The notes: generated from the letters alone by a model not told the origin. DNA of 64,000 nt from CAKZLS01 sp963771545 (GCA_963771545.1 CAVYTX010000003.1:620001-684000), one strand, 5' to 3'; counted from the stretch's first letter, positions 18,460 through 28,892 are shown. Made by a program: numbers and translations.

Positions 18460-19686
18460 TCAGTGGACCGATTTCTTTCCACTCATCGAACTGAGCAGGC
18501 AACACAGACTTCTGAACACTTGCGACTGAGCCCATCGATGCATCGGAACATTGTCCCATCCTACCAAAAGGCGTCTCGACCGGAAAGAACCATCGGGCTT
18601 CCGCCAATGGGCAAGCAAATCCCCGAGCGCTGTATCCAAGCGGGCGTCCAGATCGGCAGAGCGGCCACGCAGCAGGACCGCCAGATTGATGCATTCGGCA
18701 TAGTCGTAAAGTTCCCGGCGATAGACCGTCAACCGCGGCGCGTGGGAAAACGGTTTCGGCAGACCGTTCTCGTCGAAAAGGTGGGCGACATAGTAGCGCA
18801 CTCCGCCATCGATCGCCGCACGGCAGGCCTCGTGTCCGGTCAGGCGTTCGATCTTGGCAAGGGCTTTCAGAACGAAACAGGTGTGGAAGTGATCGACGAA
18901 ATCCCTGACGCCGTCGGTGGCGTACGGCCATGATCCGTCGGACCGTTGCGACCGCAGCACAAAGTTGAGATTTCGATCGGCGATTTGCATGTAGTCGTCG
19001 CGCGAGAACTGCAGCGCCGCGCTCGTCAGGAGGAAAGCCCGGTAGGCGCTGGCATTGACGACGTTGCCTTCCGTATCGGACGGGTTGTATCCGGCCGTCG
19101 CCGAACCGGCCGAGATCTCCCAGTCCTTGATATCGGTGGCCGCATGCTCGGCTGCGGACTGCATGATCTCGAGCCAGTGTTCGTTACCATCGAGCCGGTG
19201 GACGGCGGCGAAAGCCTCGTAGGCATAGGGTGTCGTGGTGATCAGCGGCGTGCCGGCTTTCATGACGCCGGTTCGCGTCACCCAGTCGAACGGATAGCCC
19301 CAGCAGAAATGCCGGTAGCCAGGACACCGCGTCGTTTCAAGGATATTGAGGAAGTGCACCGCACGCTCGTAGTCTGCTTTGTCACCGGTCACCTTCGAGC
19401 GCAGCGCGAAGCCCATGGCGTAATGGGCGTCGGCGATCGGAAAGCGCTGCTTGTGCCAAAACAGCCGCCGCGCGGCCGGGAAAAAGGCCTCGCAGAGGAT
19501 CATGGGCGCGACGGTGAGCGTGCCCAACCGGGGCCGGCTGTAATAAAGCGCCTTCACCCTGCCGCCGAACCCGCCAGCAAAGAAACTCTGATGATCGTAC
19601 GAAGTTTCGCCAAAGCCGTCGAGCCAACTGATGAACTCAAGGAGGGCTGTTCGGATTCTCTCAGGTGATGGCAGAAATTTTGCCAC
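18460..19686 (-). CDS. Alpha/alpha-barrel polysaccharide protein, VpsJ-like
   Basis: 408 residues from GTG 19686, preceded by GGAG. The sequence is helix-rich with repeating aromatic/His blocks: LFWHKQRFPIADAHYAMGFA, CPGYRHFCWGYPFDWVTRTG, TPLITTTPYAYEAFAAVHRL, RSDGSWPYATDGVRDFVDHF and HTCFVLKALAKIE. The pattern resembles six-hairpin alpha-toroid enzymes (glycoside hydrolases, lyases, epimerases). I recall VpsJ-family exopolysaccharide proteins with this look, but that assignment is from memory. No signal peptide is evident. It lies directly upstream of AsnB in the operon. Possible roles are a polymer-modifying enzyme or a structural toroid; neither is established. Confidence 0.55.
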   Translation of the reverse strand: MAKFLPSPERIRTALLEFISWLDGFGETSYDHQSFFAGGFGGRVKALYYSRPRLGTLTVAPMILCEAFFPAARRLFWHKQRFPIADAHYAMGFALRSKVTGDKADYERAVHFLNILETTRCPGYRHFCWGYPFDWVTRTGVMKAGTPLITTTPYAYEAFAAVHRLDGNEHWLEIMQSAAEHAATDIKDWEISAGSATAGYNPSDTEGNVVNASAYRAFLLTSAALQFSRDDYMQIADRNLNFVLRSQRSDGSWPYATDGVRDFVDHFHTCFVLKALAKIERLTGHEACRAAIDGGVRYYVAHLFDENGLPKPFSHAPRLTVYRRELYDYAECINLAVLLRGRSADLDARLDTALGDLLAHWRKPDGSFRSRRLLVGWDNVPMHRWAQSQVFRSLCCLLSSMSGKKSVH

Positions 19687-20099
19687 TACTGCTTACTCCG
19701 CGTTATAGTCCCGATAGAGTCGTTGCAATACTTTGCACGAGGCTGGCATTCCGCTCTGTAGTATCGTTCGTTTAACCATGGGAAAAGTTTGTTGCAGTAA
19801 ATGCACGCGAAAAATCTCTTATTCGCGATCAAAATCTCCACCAGACTTCCCGCTTGCTTGACCAATCGAAATATTTACCTCGACGCGGTATCCAGGCCGC
19901 AAATGTAGCCCCCCATGCCGTTCGTTTGTCCCAAAAACCATTCCAAACAACCCCGCCCTATATCCAGACCACTAGCGATTCCTTGGGAATCGGGAGTACC
20001 CAAATGATTGTTCGACTTTTGGAGTCCGATGAAGGAATACTTTCCAGAATAACCAAAACGACATCAAAAAAGTCGGCTGGAGACAAGGCTGTAAGCTTT
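19687..20099. other. Intergenic region, no gene recognised
   Basis: 413 bases between two minus-strand genes. Base composition shifts here from GC-rich (right-hand side of the AsnB block) to AT-rich (20.1-23.2 kb). The region probably includes a promoter for the 19686 gene, but no convincing -35/-10 pair was found; a TATAAC is present just upstream of that gene on the minus strand. Confidence 0.4.
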
Positions 20100-21128
20100 T
20101 TACGTGAATTTATCATCGGCTACGCTGCGACCATCAAGCATGAGGTGTAGAAATCTATCCCAATTTTTTCGAACTAACACCTCAGCTTTCCACGCCGCAG
20201 ACTTTACATCTTTGGCCGCTTGGAAACCAATAATGTTCGCTAAAGCTAAAAATCTTGGAGTTAAACAAGGAGAGATTTTCTCCACTCCCAATTCAGCAGA
20301 TTTATGATAAATTTTCTCTAGTAAGTCCTTTCTCTCTGGATAAAAGTATAATAAGTTATTAACAAAATGATTAATGCATGCTGAGCGAGTCCGCAGGCTG
20401 TCCTCGAGTGATAATAAATACTCTATACATAAAAAAATAGATGTACAAAAAGAGTTTAGAGACTCATGAGATATATTATTCGATAAACTATTTAAATTTG
20501 CTCTCCTATAATAACACTTTGAATCGTATACAAATTCTACGTTCGAACTTTTTGAGACAAGCCTGCACGAGTATTCCCCGTCGTCATCAAGGGTTAGTCT
20601 CTCATCCCACAATCCAGAGAGTTCGGTTAAATGACGGCTTACAAGCCATGTAACTGGAAGCATACCGACGCCCTGATTGAACTTCGTTATAAGCCATTCG
20701 ACTGGCGCCAGATTCTGCCAGCATGCATCCGCCCGAAAGCGTGCTTTTTTAGGCCGGAAGTAGAATTGGCCACATGCGGCCGACAATAAAACATTGGAAT
20801 TCCAACATCCTTCCACGCGAGCGAGTTGTGTCTCGATTTTTTGTGGATGAAGAAGGTCATCTGAATCGAGCCACTGAATGTAATCTCCTTGACAATAAGA
20901 CAGTGCTTTGTTTCTTGCTGCACAGGCACCCATATTTTCTTGATGAATTACCTTTACATTTTTAGACTGAAATTGTTCTGCCATAAGAAATGTATCATCG
21001 ATCGATCCGTCATCAACTATAATAATTTCAATATCTCTCCATGTTTGAGACAAGGCAGATTTTATAGTGTCGCCAATCCACATTTCGGAATTATAAGCGG
21101 GTATTAAAATCGATACTAGATCAGACAC
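20100..21128 (-). CDS. Glycosyltransferase family 2, AT-rich gene
   Basis: 342 residues from GTG 21128, chosen because AGGAG lies 10 bases upstream and because the family pattern VSILIPAYNSEMWIGDTIKS begins right after; an in-frame start at 21170 is less likely. Motifs: IIIVDDGSIDDTFLMAEQF (UDP-binding), QENMGACAARNKAL, YIQWLDSDDLLHP (DxD metal site), and LSGLWDERLTLDDDGEYSCR, the catalytic region. No membrane anchor is clear. Codon usage is very AT-rich compared with the rest of the window, suggesting horizontal acquisition together with the following gene. Confidence 0.85.
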   Translation of the reverse strand: MSDLVSILIPAYNSEMWIGDTIKSALSQTWRDIEIIIVDDGSIDDTFLMAEQFQSKNVKVIHQENMGACAARNKALSYCQGDYIQWLDSDDLLHPQKIETQLARVEGCWNSNVLLSAACGQFYFRPKKARFRADACWQNLAPVEWLITKFNQGVGMLPVTWLVSRHLTELSGLWDERLTLDDDGEYSCRLVSKSSNVEFVYDSKCYYRRANLNSLSNNISHESLNSFCTSIFLCIEYLLSLEDSLRTRSACINHFVNNLLYFYPERKDLLEKIYHKSAELGVEKISPCLTPRFLALANIIGFQAAKDVKSAAWKAEVLVRKNWDRFLHLMLDGRSVADDKFT

Positions 21129-21277
21129 CGTTAACAAACTCCTGTATGTATTGCAGCGGTTGTAACGCACGGTCTTTGGAATTTTCAGGTGTCACCGCGA
21201 TAGAACATGTGAATCAAAAGAAGGAGATCGACTACTCGATGGCTGCGGCAAGTAGGTCTCGAAAGCCGCTAATTGTG

Positions 21278-23187
21278 TTATACACCGCGTTCATCCTTCT
21301 CGGGCATACGCAATTTCTGATCATTTGTGTGATTGAACTTTTTGGTTCGGCAAAACCTTGCAGCACGAAATCTTAGTCTGGCGCTCAGTTTTCGGGATCT
21401 TGTGAGGAAGGTTTCTGGGCGTTCCGCGTTACGGTAACCCTCATACCAAGTGCGCGGGTGTTGAGGCGCTCCAACGAACAGAAGAAACTCGCAGCGCACT
21501 CTATGTAGAACAGATGGCCGGCACAGAAAAGACAAAAGTCTAAATATTGTTTTCGCCCATGTCATCGGAACAATATGAGAGAAGAAATTGCAGAAAAGAA
21601 GGGAGACATGAATGGGAACGCCTTGATAAATGCCGAGAGATTTATAGTATTTGCAATCTTGCGCTAGTGTATCCGTCATGTGCGGCCTGAGGCCCATTGA
21701 TAGAGCACGTACGACCGAATTTTCAAATGTTTCCTCTAGCGGCGAATTCCACTTCGATACGAATCGAGACCAATACTCATGAGCAGCGGGCGGAGTTCGT
21801 ACGGGTAGTCCCGAACAGTGAACCCGGTGCTCCTGTGGCAAAGCCGCGATGGCATCCACTAAGTACTGATTCCATCCCGGCCCAGTATGGTGTTTGGTGA
21901 CGGATTTGTAAATTTTCGTACTCGCAAGGCTACGCTCGCCTGGATTCTTGGCCAACTGAATAATTCTGGTTTTGTATTCTTCAAGCGACTGCGCACGCTC
22001 CAATATTCCATCCAATGCCACACCGTCCGAGGCATAAGGTGGTGGGCACTGGCCGGGCGCCAGAATGACAGGAATTCCCTTCATCCCAGCTTCCAGCAAA
22101 GCAGTGGTGGTACCGAACGGAAAGCCCTCGACGTAAATATCAGCGGCCTCATAGACCCCAGCAAGCTGAGACTGAGACATAACTCCTAACGCCCTGATCC
22201 GAGATCCCACTCGACGAGATGCTTCACTCCAGCGACTGTCCATCTCAAATCCGACCGCGATCAAGTGGGCGTCTGGAAGTGATCGTAGGATACACTCGAA
22301 TACCGCGACGAAGTCTAGGCCATTTATCGGAAGGTATTTGAAATATGCTCCAACTGTAACAAATGTGACTGCATTTGGAGGGAGTCCGAGAGATTCCCTA
22401 GCCTTACGCTTAATGTCGAATTCCGAGGTATTTTGAGAAGTAAATGACTTGGTCTCGGAGAGCGGGATGGGAACGGTTGCGCATCTAGGAATTCCACGAT
22501 GTCTTACTGTCCACGTTTTCTCAAGTGCTGACCCGCGACAATTCACAACTAAGTCCACAATAGAAGCACCGACCCAGAATGTATGGGCGGTATGATTGAC
22601 TAACATGATCGGCGGTCCACCTTCAATTCCAAAAGCAACCGCGCAAACAACGTCATTACTACCGACGTGAAGTATTACATGAGTAGATAAGTCTCTGGCC
22701 AAATTTCTTAGCCAAGCTGCCTGTTGTAGAGGTGAATGAGCTTGATTGGCTACGTATACACTTCCGCCAGTATCAGAAATAGCCTGACAAATCCATCTGG
22801 TATGGGTGATTGCTGTGAAAGAAGCGCAGCACTATGGACGCAACTGTTGTGATTATTTTGAATCCACCTAGTCATCATCGCAGTAAGCCCGCCCGCCGGA
22901 AGAGCTTCCGACAAGACGTGAAGACAGGTTGCCATCTGTCCATTCCTCCGCGCAGCGCCACTTTTCTGGTCGTTCCCGCCTGGAAGGCTTTCCGCAATTG
23001 ATCGCAGGGTTAACTCAAGCCGTTCGGACGACAACGTCCGGTTTTGGTTGGCGAGAATCCAAGCGGCATTGTTGGCGCATTTGAGCGCCTCCTCAAATCG
23101 AGCATTGCGGCAGTATGTTTCGCCGAGTTCGAGAAACCAATCCGCCATCGCATCGGCGTAATCAAGCTTCGTTTGTATGTCACTCAT
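21278..23187 (-). pseudogene. GT-B fold glycosyltransferase with N-terminal helical domain, single-base frameshift
   Basis: One gene in two frames. From ATG 23187 the first frame encodes a helical region (YADAMADWFLELGETYCRNA, a TPR-like pair) and then MATCLHVLSEALPAGGLTAM, where the GG is typical of the start of a glycosyltransferase fold. The frame breaks near 22787 after SPIPDGFV. The other frame continues QAISDTGGSVYVANQ and HVILHVGSNDVVCAVAFG, then GPPIMLVNHTAHTFWVGASI and YVEGFPFGTTTALLEAGMKG (donor-binding region), ending at 21278. One inserted base would restore about 636 residues. The N-terminal TPR-like part suggests a relation to O-linked-type or TPR-containing transferases. Either a true null gene or a sequencing error. 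Confidence 0.75.
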
Positions 23188-23308
23188 AATTAGCTTTCAG
23201 AATCTACGATAAGGCGTTTCTTTTTAGCGTCAGTATTGAGCGCGTTTTCTTAAATACAGGCACAGGAGGCCATAGTCGCCATCTTCTCTTTCTCCATTGC
23301 TTGCCGCA

Positions 23309-24883
23309 TCAGCGTGCAAAGCGGAATAAAATGAGTAACCGTTGTAGGGAGCGTGGGATTTGATCGAGTGATGCAAGATTTAGCAAAACCTTGAGTGCGT
23401 ACGCACCGCTCAGCAGCATCAACACTGTCCCCAGCGCCGTTGCCCACGACGGGGGCAGAGCATAGAAACCACAAAATACTACCGTGATGGATGAAAGAAA
23501 GAGGAGACCTGTTCGGATGTTCTCGCCCGACCAGCGAAAACCGTTGAGCCCTCGAACAATTGTATAGATCATCAAACCGTGAAACACGTACGACCCGAAA
23601 AACGCTATGCCGGCTCCGTTCAAACCAAACGATTTCACGCATATCCAGGTCAGGCCGACATTGACCACAGTCCAGCCGATCTCGGTGGCGAGGAAGATCG
23701 CCTGCCGGTTCTTGGCGACGATGATGAAACCGATGGGCCAGGTGATCACCCGCAACGCAACTCCGAGGCAGATCCAGCGCAGGACTTCCACCGCTTCGGC
23801 GAATTTGGCGCTGTAGAACAGGGAAATGACCAGCGGTGCAAAGACAAGCGTGGCGATCACCCCGGGTCCGGCCAGCAACAGGCTCACCTGCGTCTGCTCG
23901 TTCACCAATTGGTTGCACTGGGGGTTGTCCGTGGCGGCGCCGACCAGACGCGGGTAGAAGTCGGCGCCCATCGCCTGCAGGATGATCCCGACATAGAGGC
24001 CGCCCAGGGTCCAGGCCGCTTGATAGAAACCGGCGGCGTCGAGGCCCTCCGTGCGCAGCACGATGATGCGCACGGCGTAAGATGCGCCCATCATCAGCAC
24101 GCCACTCGCCATGAACGCAAATCCCAGCTTCAGGAGGGCGGTCGCCTCGCGCCTGACTTCGACGCGGGTCATTGCCGGACGCTCGATCTTGACCTTGCGG
24201 CTGTACCACCAGGAGATCAGCAGCGCCAGCGCGGCGACGGCCACAAGGGCAGGGGCGACGCCGTCCTCGCCCAGGAAATAAACGAGGACGATGCTGGCGA
24301 TCGCGCCCAGCAGCGCGCCGATCACCCCGATCCTGGCAAGATCGGCGATCCGCCGCATGCCTTGGATCAGCGCCCCCTGACCGGCGGCGACCGAGCGGAA
24401 GAACACCGCCAGCGACAACAACGCCACAGCGCCGGCGTGCCGGTCGTTGCCAAAGGTGAGGGTCGATAGCTGCGCCGAGAATGCCACCATCAGCACCGCG
24501 CCCAGGATCCCGAGCAGCACCGCCGTCTTCCTCAGAACGGTGACCGTGCGCGCGATCCGCTCCGTGTTCCCCGAACCGACGGACTCGGCGATTTGCCGCA
24601 CGCCGCTGCTGCCGATGCCGAGGCTGGCGATGCTGAGCACCAGGTCGATGATCGACCCGTACAGGCCCATCAAACCGAACCCAGCCGGGCCGAGCAACAC
24701 CGCCATCGCCTTGGTGCGGACGATGCCGATGGCGATGGTGAGCACCTGCGAGCCGCCGATCAGCGCCGAGGACTTCAGGATCTCGCCATAGGAGTGCTTC
24801 TGGGGCGCGGCCGCCTCGGCCCGTTGCTGCAGCGTTTCGGGCGAAGCGCTCGGCAGGGGCGGGGCGGGATGAGCGGAGGTCAT
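23309..24883 (-). CDS. Wzx-type polysaccharide flippase (MOP superfamily)
   Basis: 524 residues from ATG 24883; an in-frame TTG at 24928 is possible. About 12 membrane helices are visible after a cytosolic Pro/Ala-rich leader. Family features include ILKSSALIGGSQVLTIAIGI and AVLLGPAGFGLMGLYGSIID near helices 1-2, charged interhelical loops, and SYVFHGLMIYTIVRG late. The MOP/MATE group moves undecaprenyl-linked repeat units from the inner to the outer leaflet. It fits Wzx/Wzy-type assembly together with Wzz (29930) and the ligase-like protein (5047). A long minus-strand frame at 23250-24209 is its shadow. Confidence 0.85.
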   Translation of the reverse strand: MTSAHPAPPLPSASPETLQQRAEAAAPQKHSYGEILKSSALIGGSQVLTIAIGIVRTKAMAVLLGPAGFGLMGLYGSIIDLVLSIASLGIGSSGVRQIAESVGSGNTERIARTVTVLRKTAVLLGILGAVLMVAFSAQLSTLTFGNDRHAGAVALLSLAVFFRSVAAGQGALIQGMRRIADLARIGVIGALLGAIASIVLVYFLGEDGVAPALVAVAALALLISWWYSRKVKIERPAMTRVEVRREATALLKLGFAFMASGVLMMGASYAVRIIVLRTEGLDAAGFYQAAWTLGGLYVGIILQAMGADFYPRLVGAATDNPQCNQLVNEQTQVSLLLAGPGVIATLVFAPLVISLFYSAKFAEAVEVLRWICLGVALRVITWPIGFIIVAKNRQAIFLATEIGWTVVNVGLTWICVKSFGLNGAGIAFFGSYVFHGLMIYTIVRGLNGFRWSGENIRTGLLFLSSITVVFCGFYALPPSWATALGTVLMLLSGAYALKVLLNLASLDQIPRSLQRLLILFRFAR

Positions 24884-24988
24884 GGGCGAGGGCGACCGCA
24901 AACGCCTATCGATCTTCGATAGCCGCAAGGGGGCGAATGCGACGTGCGCGGACGGCCGAGATATCCCCCGTCGGGTCGGCGGCGTCCC

Positions 24989-26146
24989 TCATGGCGAAAG
25001 ACACGCCTCGCGCAACGCCGAAACGACCCGCTGTTGTTCTTCGGCGGTCATGCCGGGATAGAGCGGCAGCAGGACGCACTCGTCCTGGGCTCGTTCGGAT
25101 CGCGGCAGTGGTTGGCGCGGCGGCAGATCCACGTATGCGTCCTCGCGGTGGCTGCACATGATGCCGCGCCGGGTGCTGATTCCTGAATCCAGCATCGTCT
25201 GCATCACCCGGCGCTGGTCACACTCGCCGGGCAGTCGTACGCAATAGCTCTGCCAGTTCGTCCGCGCCCACTCGGGTTCCCGCGGAAGGCCAAGACCGGG
25301 AACATCGGCCAGCAGCGCCTTGTACCGATCCCCCAATTCACGCCGCCAGTTGACGATGTCCGGGAGACGCTTGAGTTGTTCGCGGCCCACGGCGGCCTGG
25401 ATATCGGTCATGCGATAGTTGTAGCCGAGCATGGGATAGGATTCGAAAATGACCTCCGCGGATCCGTGGCGCACGGTATCGGGCACGCTCATCGCGTGCT
25501 GGCGCAGCAGGCGGAACCGTCGATCCCAGTCGGAATGGCGGGTCGTGATCATGCCGCCATCGCCCGTGCTGATGACCTTGCGCGGATGAAAGGAAAAGCA
25601 GGCGGCGTCGCCGTGCGGCTGGCCGATCTTTTCCCACCTCCCGTTCCAGCGAACTTCGCTGCCGATCGCGCACGCCGCGTCCTCGATGACCGGGATGGAC
25701 CGCTCTCGCGCGATCGCCAGTATGGCGCGCAGATCGCACGGCATGCCCATCTGATGCACGCACAGAATGGCACGTGTGTTCTCGGTCATGGCGGTTTCGA
25801 TCAACGCCGGATCGAGGTTGAAGGTCAGCGGATCGATGTCCACGAATACCGGCGTCGCGCCGCAGTAACGAATACTATTTGCCGTGGCGATGTAGGAATG
25901 GCTGACGGTAATGACTTCGTCCCCCGGCCTGACGCCGGCGGCCAACAACGCGAGATGGAGGGCCGTGGTGCAGCTCGATACCGCGCAGGCATGGGGCGCG
26001 CCGACGAACGCCGCGAATTCGCGTTCGAACCCCGCCACCTCGGGCCCCTGGGTAATCCAGCCGCCGAGGATAACCCGGCGGGCCGCATCGGCCTCGGGCT
26101 CGCTCATCAGCGGCTTCGCAATCGGGATCACTGTTTTCGGGTTCAT
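24989..26146 (-). CDS. DegT/DnrJ/EryC1/StrS sugar aminotransferase
   Basis: 385 residues, class V-like PLP enzyme that aminates nucleotide-linked ketosugars. Seen: GWITQGPEVAGFEREFAAFV (N-terminal recognition), AVSSCTTALHLALLAAGVRP (phosphate-binding), VIEDAACAIGS (Asp contacting the PLP nitrogen), FSFHPRKVISTGDGGMI with the Lys forming the internal aldimine, and YNYRMTDIQAAVG. The ATG abuts the epimerase stop (TAA directly followed by ATG), so the two are co-translated. Together they could make an amino sugar for the polymer. Confidence 0.9.
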   Translation of the reverse strand: MNPKTVIPIAKPLMSEPEADAARRVILGGWITQGPEVAGFEREFAAFVGAPHACAVSSCTTALHLALLAAGVRPGDEVITVSHSYIATANSIRYCGATPVFVDIDPLTFNLDPALIETAMTENTRAILCVHQMGMPCDLRAILAIARERSIPVIEDAACAIGSEVRWNGRWEKIGQPHGDAACFSFHPRKVISTGDGGMITTRHSDWDRRFRLLRQHAMSVPDTVRHGSAEVIFESYPMLGYNYRMTDIQAAVGREQLKRLPDIVNWRRELGDRYKALLADVPGLGLPREPEWARTNWQSYCVRLPGECDQRRVMQTMLDSGISTRRGIMCSHREDAYVDLPPRQPLPRSERAQDECVLLPLYPGMTAEEQQRVVSALREACLSP

Positions 26147-27121
26147 TTATAGAGCCACTGCTTCCCGCTGGGTCCGCCACCAGGCCACGAGGCGGCCCAG
26201 GCCCTGATCGAGGCCGTTCCGGGCCTTGAAACCCAGCAAGCGTTCGGCCTTGCCGATATCGGCCAGTCGCCTCGATACCGGATTAACGCTCCGCTCCGGA
26301 CCATACTCTGGCTGGAGTTTGGAGCCCATGACCTTGAGCAGCGCCGCCGCCAGCTCATTCAGCGTGGTTTCGGTTCCGCTGGCGACATTAAAGACCTCGT
26401 TGGAGACGTCGGACTGAAGCGCGAGCACATTGGCGCGGGCGACGTCGTCGATGTGTACGAAGTCCATCGATTGCGAGCCGTCACCCAATATCACCGGAGG
26501 CTTTCCCGCATCGATCCGCTCCATCCATCGGACCAGGACTTCGGTGTACTTGCCGTGAATGTCCATACGCTCGCCGTAGACATTGAAGTACCGAAGCGCA
26601 ACGTACGGCAAACCGAACATTGAATGGTAGGCACGCAGCAGGCCCTCGAGCATCGTCTTGCTTGCGCCATACCACGTTTCGTCGTTGTAGGGGTGGTGGT
26701 CCTCGCGGGTGGGAAAGCTATCGGCCAAGCCATAGATCGATGCCGACGATGCCGCCATCACCTTCTTCACACCGGCCTTCCGCGCCGCATCCACGACGTT
26801 AAAGCTGCCGTCGCACATCACCTCGAGCGCTTCGCGCGTATTGGCGGAGCATGCGGTGATGCGCAATGCCGCCATGTGCAGGACCGCGTCGATGTCCTCG
26901 GTCGCCTTGCGTACCGCGTCCACATCACGAATGTCTCCGCGGACGAGTTCCACGCGGGGATCCTGAAGAGCCTCCGCGACATTATCCAAGGTGCCGCGGA
27001 CCAGGTTATCCAATATTACGATCCGGGCAGGAGAACACTCCCTCAGGAGGAGATCGATTGTCGTGGAACCGATCAAACCGCAGCCGCCCGTGACAAGAAT
27101 ACTTGCGCCGCTGATATCCAT
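26147..27121 (-). CDS. NAD-dependent epimerase/dehydratase (extended SDR)
   Basis: 324 residues from ATG 27121 (MDISGASILVTGGCG); the open frame to 27190 has no better start. Rossmann motif ILVTGGCGLIGSTTIDLL, then the SDR catalytic set: Ser in AASSASIYG, Tyr and Lys in ETWYGASKTMLEGLLRAY. The C-terminal substrate domain has VALRYFNVYGERMD and VHIDDVARANVLALQ. Typical of UDP-sugar 4-epimerases and 4,6-dehydratases. Adjacent to the aminotransferase, it probably supplies the 4-keto or epimerised sugar. The exact substrate cannot be called. Confidence 0.88.
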   Translation of the reverse strand: MDISGASILVTGGCGLIGSTTIDLLLRECSPARIVILDNLVRGTLDNVAEALQDPRVELVRGDIRDVDAVRKATEDIDAVLHMAALRITACSANTREALEVMCDGSFNVVDAARKAGVKKVMAASSASIYGLADSFPTREDHHPYNDETWYGASKTMLEGLLRAYHSMFGLPYVALRYFNVYGERMDIHGKYTEVLVRWMERIDAGKPPVILGDGSQSMDFVHIDDVARANVLALQSDVSNEVFNVASGTETTLNELAAALLKVMGSKLQPEYGPERSVNPVSRRLADIGKAERLLGFKARNGLDQGLGRLVAWWRTQREAVAL

Positions 27122-27382
27122 GTTAACTCTCGAATGTGCGTCCGATAAACCTGCGCACTGTGAAGCAAATCCAATGGTTAAGCGAGCCAAAAGACGTCCC
27201 TGCCGGCCGCCATTCGCGGCTATGCCATATGTTGCATCCAGACCACTAGGTATTTAGCGCGTTAGTGCAAGGCTGAAGAGCCTTCGACGAATGAGCGGAG
27301 ACGAATACCTCCGCTTCGCTCCGCACTCCCGATGTGCCGACGATCTGCGCGTGTGCCTCCGACAAAAAGCGCATACGGCTTC

Positions 27383-28505
27383 CTACTCAGGCTTCGATGC
27401 GATCGCGTTTAATGGTTTTTCGTACGAAGGCCCTGGAGCGGTTAGCTCTCCACGTCGAAGCCCGAACACGGCTAAGGCAGTCTTCATGAGGATTTTGAGG
27501 TCGAGGAGGACAGACCAGGTTCGTTCATACCGCAGATCCATCCTCACCATCTCATCGAAGGTCGTGTCGGCACTGCCCTCGATCTGCCAGATGCCTGTAA
27601 TTCCGGGCTTTACCCTTAAGATCCGGCTGAAATGCCACGCCTCGTAGCTGTCGACCTCATAAGGAAGGGGCGGCCGCGGTCCTACCAGAACTCAGGTCGC
27701 CCTTGAGGACATTGATCAGCTGTGGCAGTTCGTCCAGCTTTGCATTACGTATGATTTTACCCACCGGCGTAATCCGTGGATCGTACGGAAGCTTTGTCCA
27801 CGTCGATTTGCATTCGCCTTTGTCGTCAAAGCGTTGACCACCCTTTCGGATCAGAGACATAACGTAGTCCCGATGGATCCGATCGTCCGCGTCGCGGAAC
27901 ATCGATCGAAACTTGTAAAAGGTGAAGGGGCTACCGCCCTTACCCACGCGAGACTGTTTAAAGATGATGGGTCCCGGGGACGTTAAACCGACGACGGCGG
28001 CAGTGATGAGCATTAGCGGAGAAAACAGGATCAGGGCCAAAGAAGCGCCGACTATGTCAATGACCCTCTTCAGCGTGCGTTGCGGCAGCTTATCCTTCTC
28101 CTGATCCCCAGGCCAGATGCGAGGAAACTCAATAGCTGGCGTTCCGGACACCAAATCCTTGAATATATAGTTGGGATAAGTTGCTGAAGTGATGGACCAT
28201 CGCCTGCCATCCAAACGCGCGGCAATTCGCCCTAAAAACTGATCGGCGCCTTTCTTGGATGTATCCACAAGTAGAATGGCAACAGTATTCGAATCGATCG
28301 TTGCAAGAACATCCACTTCCCGCTTCGTGCTGCCAAGAAGTTGCAGCAGAGGCAATAAATGCTCATACGAAAAACTTGCCCTACTGGTGCCTCGAAAGAT
28401 GCAGATAGACAATGGTGACTTGGAGCGCTCCGCACGCTTCTTTTCACGCTCCAATTGAGCATAGAAATCGTCTTTGGACAGAGTAAACTCCCCTCGAGCA
28501 CTCAT
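27383..28505 (-). pseudogene. Initiating polyprenyl-phosphate sugar transferase (bacterial sugar transferase family), frameshifted
   Basis: The N-terminal 150 residues (MSARGEFTLSKDDFYAQLER onward) resemble a GGDEF-like or regulatory region without catalytic motifs. The transferase domain follows: RTLKRVIDIVGASLALILFS (membrane helix), SPGPIIFKQSRVGKGGSPF, FYKFRSMFRDAD and RNAKLDELPQLINVLKGDLS. At 27689-27690 an apparent extra base throws the frame to a stop at 27657. In the other frame the expected ending LVGPRPPLPYEVDSYEAWHF and VKPGITGIWQIEGSADTTF runs to a stop at 27383. The enzyme loads the first sugar-phosphate onto undecaprenyl-P, so a true mutation should stop polymer initiation. Confidence 0.8.
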
Positions 28506-28799
28506 GCGACAGACCCCATAAAAAATTCAACCAGGCCAATTCCAAGATCGTAAAAGTTCAATCGCGTCGCCTTAGAAATTCCCTAATTCTGAAGATAAAA
28601 GCAATTCCCCAAAAGGGTGCAGTCGAAAAAAAATAGTTTCTGTGGTTGTATGGCATCGAGCCAGCATGGTATTCCGGCATGTCCAGCAGCAGAAGCGCCC
28701 CATTTGGGTAAAGTAATTGGATTGTTTTGTGGGTTGTTTGGTTGGCCTTGAAAAACGCTTAGGGATTGCTTTTTGGTTCATCCGGGATTTTCGACCTAA

Positions 28800-28892
28800 G
28801 GCTCCGCCCTCCCGCTTGGCTGCCTCGCGGGTCGCATAGACGGCGTGGTGAACGAGTTCGGTTTTGAGAGTGCGGAAGTGAGGTGGTCCCAC
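28800..28892 (-). pseudogene. Fragment of an IS3-family transposase (OrfB)
   Basis: The minus-strand reading FRTLKTELVHHAVYATREAA matches the conserved tail-region motif of IS3-family OrfB (FxxTLKTELVHHxxYATRxEA). Only about 25 residues are recognisable. Sequence before and after shows no more transposase or inverted repeats. The rest of the 474-base gap 28506-28979 holds no gene I can support. It is a scar of an old insertion between the kinase and the sugar transferase. Confidence 0.6.
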
